A DNA stretch of 64,000 nt from an uncultured Collinsella sp. (lineage in GTDB: Bacteria; Actinomycetota; Coriobacteriia; Coriobacteriales; Coriobacteriaceae): contig CABRHH010000001.1 of NCBI GenBank assembly GCA_902470695.1, positions 122,115 through 186,114 of the forward strand, read 5' to 3'. The notes beneath the pieces were generated by a model. That model was not told where the DNA came from, ran no database searches, and saw only the letters and a program-made list of their open reading frames with translations. This document shows positions 1 to 7,400 of the stretch, piece by piece. The position numbers were made by a program, and so were the translations under genes. Position 1 is the first letter of the stretch; the number at the start of each line of letters is the position of its first letter.

Positions 1-2
1 TG

Positions 3-68
3 TTCGTGGGCCGCTCGGTGGCCCCGAAGGCCGACGGCGTGCCCTACGAAAAGGGTAGCCGCGGGTAG
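3..68 (+). CDS. C-terminal end of a probable nucleoside ABC transporter permease (partial)
   Basis: Only the last 21 codons are inside the window, ending in a TAG stop. The tail reads FVGRSVAPKADGVPYEKGSR, which resembles the ends of the second permease of BmpA/NupQ-type nucleoside ABC importers. The position directly ahead of cytidine deaminase and pyrimidine phosphorylase fits a nucleoside importer feeding the salvage enzymes. The fragment is short, so the family call is inferred from this tail and from context and needs the upstream sequence to confirm. Confidence 0.5.
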   Translation, partial: FVGRSVAPKADGVPYEKGSRG

Positions 69-242
69 CAGCGACCGCGGTCACAACAGCTGCCATGACA
101 CCTGGGCGGCCCCGTGCGCTGCGGGACCGCCCTCCTCTTTGCTCCGCCGCGCCCTTTTGGTCGCGTTCGCGTTTGTCGAAACGCGCAGGGAACGGGACGG
201 GTAGGATTAGGGGCATCGTCCTTGAAGCCAAAGGAGGTTCGC

Positions 243-659
243 ATGACCGATTCCGAACTCGTGCAGGCAGCAATCGAGGCCCGCGAGCACGCCTACACCC
301 CTTATTCGAACTTCGCCGTGGGCGCCGCGCTGCTGTGCGCCGACGGCACCGTATACGGCGGCTGCAACATAGAGAATGCCGCCTACAGCCCCGGCAACTG
401 CGCCGAGCGCACCGCGATCTTCCGCGCCGTCTTCGACGGTCACCGCGACTTTGCCGCCATTGCGGTGGTAGGTGGCCCGGCCGGTCAACCCATCTCGGAG
501 CTCTGTGCGCCGTGCGGCGTGTGTCGCCAGGTCATGCGCGAGTTCTGCGACCCCGCCACGTTCCGCATCATCCTGGCCGCCGACCCTGCCCAGCCCGTCA
601 GCCGCACCCTCGCTGAGATGCTGCCGCTCGGGTTCGGCCCCGAGAACCTCGGGAAGTAG
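243..659 (+). CDS. cdd: Cytidine deaminase
   Basis: A 138-residue homotetrameric-type cytidine deaminase that converts cytidine and deoxycytidine to uridine and deoxyuridine in the cytoplasm. The zinc site is complete: C53-A-E55, with Glu55 the proton shuttle, and the P90-C91-xx-C94 pair, spaced as in the Bacillus subtilis enzyme. The N-terminal substrate-binding segment YTPYSNFAVGAAL (residues 18-30) is also present. The ATG at 243 is chosen over the upstream in-frame ATG at 114 because AAAGGAGG lies just before it and the protein then has normal family length. The pyrimidine phosphorylase starts 9 bp downstream, so the two are almost certainly cotranscribed. Confidence 0.96.
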   Translation: MTDSELVQAAIEAREHAYTPYSNFAVGAALLCADGTVYGGCNIENAAYSPGNCAERTAIFRAVFDGHRDFAAIAVVGGPAGQPISELCAPCGVCRQVMREFCDPATFRIILAADPAQPVSRTLAEMLPLGFGPENLGK

Positions 660-668
660 GCGACCCGC

Positions 669-2000
669 ATGCACATGTATGACATCATTGAGCACAAGCG
701 CGACGGCGGCGAGCTCACCGACGAGCACATCGCCTTCGCCGTGGACGGCTACACGCGCGGCGCCATCCCCGACTACCAGATGTCGGCCCTGCTCATGGCC
801 ATCTACCTGCGCGGCATGACGCCTGCCGAGACCACGAGCCTCACCCTGCACATGATGCGCTCCGGCGACTGCGTGGACCTCTCCGGGCTGCCCGGCGCCA
901 CCGTGGACAAGCACTCCACCGGCGGCGTGGGTGACAAAACCTCCATCGCGGTGGTGCCCATGCTCGCCGCCATGGACCCCGGCGGCACCTTCGTGGCCAA
1001 GATGAGCGGCCGCGGGCTGGGCCACACCGGCGGTACCCTCGACAAGCTCGAGAGCATCCCCGGGTTCACCTGCGAGCTCTCCCAGCAGGACTTCCTCGCC
1101 TGCGTGGAGGCGCACGGCGGCGCCATCGTGGGACAGACCGGCAACCTGGTACCCGCCGACAAGCTCATGTACGCCCTGCGCGACGTGACGGCCACCGTGG
1201 GTTCCATCCCGCTGATCGCCAGTTCCATCATGAGCAAGAAGCTCGCCGCAGGTTCCAGCTGCATCCTGCTGGACGTGAAGGTGGGCTCCGGCGCGTTCAT
1301 GAAAACCGTGCCCGACGCCGTCGATCTCGCGCAAACCATGGTGCGGATCGGCTGCGACATGGGGCGGCGCGTGGAGGCGCTCATCACCAACATGGACCGT
1401 CCGCTGGGGCACGCGATCGGCAACGCGCTTGAGGTGGCCGAGGTGGTGGACACCCTCAAGGGCCGCGGTCCGGCCGACCTCACGCATGAGGCCATCATGC
1501 TCGCCTCGACGCTGCTGGCGCTCACTGGACGCGTTGAGGAGGCCGAGGCGTACCGCCGCGCACGCGCCGTCATCGACGACGGCTCGGCCTTCGCCAAGCT
1601 CCTCGAGATCGTGGCCGCGCAGGGCGGCGACACCCGCGCGCTGCACGACACCGCGCTGCTGCCCGGGGCCTCCCTCACGCGGCTCGTGCAAGCTCCGGTC
1701 GACGGCTACGTATCCCATATCGATACCGAGCAGGTGGGCCTGGCCGCAGCCCAGCTGGGCGCGGGGCGCGTCAAGCTGGGCGACGCCATCGACCACGGCT
1801 GCGGTATCCTGCTGTTCAAGAACTACGGCGACGCGGTGCGCGCGGGCGAGACGGTGGCCGAGCTGCGCGCCAACGACGCCGGCAAGCTCGCTGCAGGCAC
1901 CGAGGCGCTCACGGCGGCGATCTCCTATGCGGTCGCGGCACCGGCAGAGGAGCCGCTGCTGTACGCCACCGTCACCGCCGACGGCGTGACGTACGCCTAG
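669..2000 (+). CDS. pdp: Pyrimidine-nucleoside phosphorylase
   Basis: A 443-residue NP-II family phosphorylase that cleaves uridine, deoxyuridine or thymidine with phosphate to the base and (deoxy)ribose-1-phosphate. The family signature SGRGLGHTGGTLDKLES lies around residues 114-130 and the phosphate-binding KHSTGGVGDK around residues 82-91; length matches Bacillus Pdp and E. coli DeoA. It takes the uridine made by cytidine deaminase 9 bp upstream and supplies sugar phosphate to DeoB and DeoC downstream. A second ATG two codons later is an equally possible start. Thymidine-only versus broad pyrimidine specificity cannot be settled by eye; the broad type is usual in Gram-positive bacteria. 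Confidence 0.92.
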   Translation: MHMYDIIEHKRDGGELTDEHIAFAVDGYTRGAIPDYQMSALLMAIYLRGMTPAETTSLTLHMMRSGDCVDLSGLPGATVDKHSTGGVGDKTSIAVVPMLAAMDPGGTFVAKMSGRGLGHTGGTLDKLESIPGFTCELSQQDFLACVEAHGGAIVGQTGNLVPADKLMYALRDVTATVGSIPLIASSIMSKKLAAGSSCILLDVKVGSGAFMKTVPDAVDLAQTMVRIGCDMGRRVEALITNMDRPLGHAIGNALEVAEVVDTLKGRGPADLTHEAIMLASTLLALTGRVEEAEAYRRARAVIDDGSAFAKLLEIVAAQGGDTRALHDTALLPGASLTRLVQAPVDGYVSHIDTEQVGLAAAQLGAGRVKLGDAIDHGCGILLFKNYGDAVRAGETVAELRANDAGKLAAGTEALTAAISYAVAAPAEEPLLYATVTADGVTYA

Positions 2001-2012
2001 CGCCCAGGTGGC

Positions 2013-2036
2013 GCGGGCGGGCCCGCGGCCGCCCGC
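2013..2036. other. GC-rich hairpin between pdp and deoC
   Basis: An 8-bp perfect stem (GCGGGCGG / CCGCCCGC) with an 8-nt loop sits 13 bp after the pdp stop codon. There is no following T run, so it is more likely an RNA-stabilising or attenuating intercistronic structure than a full terminator. The 160-bp gap from pdp to deoC is otherwise featureless to my eye. Confidence 0.45.
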
Positions 2037-2160
2037 TCGAGCACATGCCTGCACACCCTGGATGAGGTCCGATCGGCCCGCATCCAGCCAGCCGCACCCG
2101 CTCGCCCGTACCCACCCACGACCCCCGTTTATCTAGCAACATCCTCAGAAAGGACCTGTC

Positions 2161-2835
2161 ATGACCCTCACCCGCTCCGAACTTGCCCGCTACATGGACC
2201 ACACCCTGCTCAAAGCCGACGCCGACGCCGCGGGCATCGACCGCGTGATCGACGAGGCGCGCGCCTTCGGCTGCGCCAGCGTGTGCGTGAACGGCTACTG
2301 GGTGCCGCGCGTGGCCGCGGGCCTGGCCGGCACGGACGTCAAGACCTGCGCGGTTATCGGCTTCCCGCTGGGTGCCATGTCGACCGCGGCCAAGGCAGCT
2401 GAAACCGCCGACGTGGTGGCCGCCGGGGCAGATGAGGTGGATATGGTCATCAACATCGGTGCCCTCAAGGACGGCGCCGACGACATCGTGCGCGACGACA
2501 TCGCCGCCGTGGTCAAGGCGGCTCACGACGGCGGGGCGCATCTCAAGGTGATCATCGAGTGCTGCCTGCTCACCGACGAGGAAAAGCGCCGCGCCTGCAA
2601 GCTGTCCGTAGAGGCCGGGGCCGACTTCGTGAAGACCTCGACCGGCTTCTCCACGCACGGCGCCACCGCGGATGACGTGCGTCTCATGCGCGAGACCGTG
2701 GGCGACGCCTGCGGTGTCAAAGCCGCCGGCGGCATCCGCACGCTTAAAGCCGCGCTCGCCATGATCGAGGCCGGCGCCAATCGCCTGGGCGTTTCCGCAG
2801 CTCCCGCCATCCTGCAGGAGCTGGACGCCGAGTAA
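2161..2835 (+). CDS. deoC: Deoxyribose-phosphate aldolase
   Basis: A 224-residue class I aldolase that splits 2-deoxyribose-5-phosphate into glyceraldehyde-3-phosphate and acetaldehyde. The Schiff-base lysine is in the signature [11 protein letters not shown], preceded by the [13 protein letters not shown] segment with its conserved acidic and lysine residues; a second conserved lysine is in [21 protein letters not shown] precedes the ATG. It is the second step after DeoB, whose GTG start follows 27 bp downstream, and completes degradation of deoxynucleosides to central metabolites. Confidence 0.95.
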   Translation: MTLTRSELARYMDHTLLKADADAAGIDRVIDEARAFGCASVCVNGYWVPRVAAGLAGTDVKTCAVIGFPLGAMSTAAKAAETADVVAAGADEVDMVINIGALKDGADDIVRDDIAAVVKAAHDGGAHLKVIIECCLLTDEEKRRACKLSVEAGADFVKTSTGFSTHGATADDVRLMRETVGDACGVKAAGGIRTLKAALAMIEAGANRLGVSAAPAILQELDAE

Positions 2836-2862
2836 CGCACCCCAAGAGCAAGGAGCAGATCC

Positions 2863-4068
2863 GTGAGATTCAACCGCGTGCTGGCCATCGTTATCGACTC
2901 CATCGGGGTGGGCGGTGCCCCAGACGCCGCCCACTACAACTCCGAGGGCGCCGACACCCTGGGCCACATGGCCCAGTGGTGGCTCGACACCCAAGGCCAG
3001 CCCCTGCAACTGCCGAACATGGAGCGCTTGGGCCTCAACCTGGTGCGACCCGGCAAGCCCTTCGCCGGCCTCACCTCGCCCGCCGAGCCCGCCGGCGCCT
3101 ACGGGCGCATGCAGATCACGAGCTTCGGCAACGACTCGCTCGACGGCCATTGGGAGATGATGTGCCTGCCGGCGCGTTTCCATGTGGACTACTTCCCACA
3201 GGGGTTCCCCAACAGCCTGCTTGATAAGATCCGCGCATTTTCCGGGCGCGGCATCGTGTGCAACAAGCCCTACTCGGGCACCGAGGTCATCCGCGATTAC
3301 GGCGAGCATCACCTGGCAACAGGCGACCTGATCGTCTATACCTCCGGTGACTCCGTGCTGCAGATCGCCGCGCACGAGGAGGTCGTGCCGCTGGATGAGC
3401 TCTACCGCATCTGCGAATATGCGCGCACGCTCATCAACGGGCCTGAAATCACCATGGGACGCGTAATCGCGCGCCCGTTCGTGGGGACCTGCGCGGACGA
3501 TTTCACGCGCACCGCCAACCGGCACGACTACGGCCTCACGCCCACCGGCCCCACTGTGGTCGACTTCCTGCACGAGGCGGGCTTCGACACCATCGCCGTG
3601 GGCAAGACCTACGACCTGCTGTGCGGGCACGGCTTCGACCGCAGCTACCACAACGAGAGCAACACCGACGGCATGGACCACGTGGACGAGGTCATGGCGC
3701 AGGACTGGCGCGGCCTGTGCTTCACCAACCTCGTGGACTTCGATGCAGTGTACGGGCATCGCCGCGACCCCCTCGGCGACGGGCGGGCGCTCATGGAGTT
3801 CGACGAGCGCCTGGGGCAGGTCATGGAGCGCATGCGCGACGACGACCTGGTGCTCGTCACGGCCGATCACGGCAACGACCCCACCTACCGCGGCACCGAT
3901 CACACCCGCGAGCTCGTGCCGCTGCTGGCCTGGTCTCCCTCGCTGGCGGTGCCCGGCACCGACCTGGGCCTGCGCGCAACCGCCAGCGACCTGGGCGCTA
4001 CGATCCTGGAGAACTTCGGCGTTGCCGGCAACGGCGAGGGCGCAAGCTTCCTCGACCAGCTCGGGTAG
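2863..4068 (+). CDS. deoB: Phosphopentomutase, with Ser at the usual phospho-Thr position
   Basis: A 401-residue alkaline-phosphatase-superfamily mutase that interconverts (deoxy)ribose-1-phosphate and -5-phosphate. Metal-binding motifs are clear: IDSIGVGGAPDA near residues 11-22, CADDFTRTANRHDYGL in the middle, and TADHGNDPTYRGTDHTRE near the C-terminus. The start is GTG at 2863 after AAGGAGCAG. The residue that is autophosphorylated in Bacillus cereus DeoB is a Thr in a GKDTxTGHWE context; here the segment reads GNDSLDGHWE, so the nucleophile position is Ser92 and the neighbouring Lys is Asn. Serine is the nucleophile in related alkaline phosphatases, so activity is likely retained. It ends the nucleoside operon. 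Confidence 0.93.
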   Translation: MRFNRVLAIVIDSIGVGGAPDAAHYNSEGADTLGHMAQWWLDTQGQPLQLPNMERLGLNLVRPGKPFAGLTSPAEPAGAYGRMQITSFGNDSLDGHWEMMCLPARFHVDYFPQGFPNSLLDKIRAFSGRGIVCNKPYSGTEVIRDYGEHHLATGDLIVYTSGDSVLQIAAHEEVVPLDELYRICEYARTLINGPEITMGRVIARPFVGTCADDFTRTANRHDYGLTPTGPTVVDFLHEAGFDTIAVGKTYDLLCGHGFDRSYHNESNTDGMDHVDEVMAQDWRGLCFTNLVDFDAVYGHRRDPLGDGRALMEFDERLGQVMERMRDDDLVLVTADHGNDPTYRGTDHTRELVPLLAWSPSLAVPGTDLGLRATASDLGATILENFGVAGNGEGASFLDQLG

Positions 4069-4479
4069 ACCCGCCGACCCGGATGCCGGCGGCCAATGCG
4101 GAGTGGTGCTTGCGCGGGACGTCGTGCCGATGCGGGCCGTCGTATGCGTGACGCACCGCGCGTGGGCCGGTGCCTGCGAGGGACGTCGCGCGCGGGGCGC
4201 TTCGCGGGTGTGAGTCGCTGCCATTAGGGGCTGCCGGAGGCCGATTTCGGGTTCGCGGGCCGGCCATCGGCGGCTCCCGGGTTCGGATTTTGGCCGTCCG
4301 CTCACTTCCGGGTTCGGATTTTGGCCGTCCGCTCACTTCCGGGTTCGGATTTTGGCCATTGGCAAAACGAGGGTTCGGCTTCTGTCCATCCAGGCACTAA
4401 AAACCGCTCTGAATAGCCAAAAGCCGAACCCTTGTTGCGTACATGGACAAAAGGCGAACCCTCGTCTGGGAAGATGACA
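4069..4479. repeat. Intergenic repeat cluster A (GGGTTCG mirror family) between convergent genes
   Basis: The gap between deoB (plus) and the GH110 gene (minus) has no credible gene. Three near-identical 31-bp units starting at 4277, 4308 and 4339 carry GGGTTCGGATTTTGGCC. A further forward unit lies at 4370-4391 (GGGTTCGGCTTCTGTCCATC). Inverted units with CCGAACCC and CGAACCC follow at about 4423-4460. The layout, forward units, a short centre, then inverted units, is shared with clusters at 10.7-11.2, 23.2-23.6, 27.3-27.6 and 34.0-34.4 kb. Between convergent genes it could end transcription from both sides. Confidence 0.8.
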
Positions 4480-7400
4480 CTAAGCGCGCAGAGAGTGGCG
4501 GCGAAGGGTGACCCCCGCAGCTAGCAGCAGCGCGGAAGCGATACCAAGCACCATCAGAAGCAGCGTAGACGCATCCGAGGTCGGCGCGAGGCCCTGACCA
4601 CCCTGCGTCGATGCGCCGGACTTGTGCGGGCGCGCGGCAGCATCAGAGCCGGACTGTCCTAAAGCAGACCAGCCCGTGCCCTGAGAACCGTCATTCGCAG
4701 CACCGTCGGCGCCAGGATTGTGGTCGCCGCCGTTACCCTGGCTGTTACCAGACCCCTGGCCGGCATTGCCGCTACCGTGTCCGCTGCTGTCACCCTGGCC
4801 ACCTTGGCCGCCTGCTGCGCCGTGACTGCCGCCACTTCCGCCTTGGTCCCCGGTGCCGTCGCTGCCGCCGTGGTCCCCGCCGGCTCCGTCATCGCCCGTG
4901 CCGTGGTCGCCGCTGCCGTTGCTGCCCTGGTCGCCGGTGCCGGCGCCGTGGCTGCCGCTGCCGTCCTGATCCCCACCGGCGCCACCCTGGTCGCCGTGGT
5001 CCCCGCCGCCGCTGCCGTGGTCGCCGTCGGAACCATCCGAATCGCCGCCGCTGCCGCCATGGTCCCCGCCGCCGCTGCCGTGGTCGCCGTCGGAACCATC
5101 CGAATCACCGCCGCTGCCGCCCTGGTCGCCGCCCGCGTTCCGCTTCGTGAAGCGGGCCTCGATCGAGGCATCCGCGTAGACCACCCACGTGCGGTCCGCC
5201 TCCTCGCCCAGCACCTCACCGGTCGCCGCATTGAACCAGCCGGCAAACACATAACTGTCCTGCGCCGCGGCATGCGCGGTCACCGTCGAGGCAACCTCCG
5301 CGGTACCGTCGGCGTCCACGCCCTCCAGCGTCACCGACCCTGCCTGCTCCTCAGCGGAGACCGCCTGCACCGTATAGCGCCGCGCCTCGAACGGCTTGGA
5401 GAGCTTCGCGTCGGCCCAATCGGCATGCGCACTGTAGATGCTGTCCTTCCCGCGCGCCACGAGCTTGAGCGTGGAGGCGCCGGCCACGTCGATCTCGCCC
5501 GTCGAGACGGACGCATCGCCCGTGTGCATCACCGGGCTCTCGAAGCGCCTGCGCCCATCGACGTAGACCTCGAACACCACGTTCGCCTCGTTCGGCTTCA
5601 CGTTCGTCTCGAAGTCCACGCCCACCTGCGCGGTAAACGTCGTGAACCCGCGGCCCGCCAGGTCGAACACGATCTCCGAGTTCGCGTGCGTGCCCAGGCC
5701 CTTCTTGAACGCCTGCGCGCGCTGGCCATCCCACAGGCTCAAGGCCGCACCGTCCACGCTCGCGTCGCGGGCCGGTGCGCGGCCGTCGCCGGCCGTCGCG
5801 CTCGTCCACGCCATGTCGGACAGATACACCTCGCCGCTCGCCCGCACCTGAACCGTATAGGTGCGCACCACCGATGCGTCGGGCGACGTCACGCGGATGC
5901 GCACCGGGGTCTCCCCCGCCCGCACCGCGAACGGCGCGGCAAAGCCCCCCGTTCCCCGCGCGACCACCGTATTCCCCATCACGAGCTCCACGATGGCCGA
6001 CGGCTCCTGGGCCTGCGCCGTGAGCTGCATGTCGGAGGTGTCCGTGATCGCGCGATACTCGAGCGCCTCAGGGGCAAACGCCGCATCGAGCGTGGCACCG
6101 TCGAGCGCGAGCTGCTCCAATGCGGCGTTTTCCGGCTGCGGAACCTTGATGATGAGCTCGTAGCGCGTCGGCGCGGCGCCCGTCTCGGGCACGACCAGCA
6201 TCGATACGGTGTTGACGCCGGTGTGCAGCGGCACGCGACCGTCGGCAACCGCCACCCCGTTCGTGTTCATCAGCACGCGGCTCGCCGCCGAGGCCGCCCG
6301 CGCGACCACCACCGCCTCGCCCGGTGCATCCTTGCGCACGGTGTAGGCGTAGCGCCCCTCTTCGAGCGGCACCGCATCCCCGTCCACCGCAAGTGACGCG
6401 AGCCCCGTCGAGGAATCGCCCGCGCGAAGCACAACGAAACGATACGTCCGCGTCGTTGTGCCGTCGGGAGCCGTCACCCTGACTTCGAGCACGTTGAGGC
6501 CCGCGCCCAGACGAGCCGTGCCCGCAGCTTCGGCCTCCGCACCGTTGAAGGTGGCCGCCAGGCGCGCGTGTGCGTCGCGCGCAACGAACCGATACGCCAC
6601 CGTGCGCTCCTGCGCGGTGGCGCAGACGAAGTAGCCGGTTGTCTCCGGTGTGAAGGCGATGTTCGCAGCAAGCCCCGTTACCGAGGAGCCCTCGGCGAGA
6701 AATGCATCCGAGGACGCCATGGCTTTCGGGGCGAATGCTTCCACGGCAGCAGGGGTCGCCGCCCCGGCGCCCGTACCGCCGTCCGCCATATCGCCGGCGG
6801 CGGTCGCCAGCGGGCCGCCCGGCGCGTCATCGGCCGCGCGCACCGCAGGGCCCGCCAGGCCGGCTGCCACGGCGCCTTCACCTGCCGTCGCGCCGGCTGC
6901 CACGGCGCCCTCGCCTGCCGTCGGGCCGGCTACCACAGCATCCTCGCCTGCCGTCGCGCCAACCACCGAGCCGTCCGGCACAAGACCGGTCGCGTCATCA
7001 GCTGCCGTCGTCTCGGCGGTCGCGCCATCGGCCGCAGCCGCGCCCCCGTCTGCCACCGCGCCATCGGCCGCGCGCACCTCAAACATCTGCGACCCGCCGT
7101 ATACGAGCCGCGCACCGCTGCGCACCCGCATCGTCACGGTCGCCTCACCTGGTGCCTTCGCGCTCACCGTTCCATCCGGCGCCACCGTAAGCACCGCCGG
7201 ATCGCTCGACTCGTACGCCACCTCATCGCCAGCCGGCAGCTTCGCATCCGCATTCAGCTTGACCGCATCATCACTCACCATCACATCCGACGCCTGCATG
7301 CCCGCCATCGACACACGCGCGTTCAGCCCGCCATCGTACTCATTACCCGCAAGCACCACGTTGCGACACCAGCCCATCCAATACAGCTGCCCGTCGATGG

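Noticed and set aside
207..4305. Long minus-strand frames opposite cdd, pdp, deoC and deoB
   Set aside because: They mirror the codon pattern of four well-identified genes and contain no recognisable motif.
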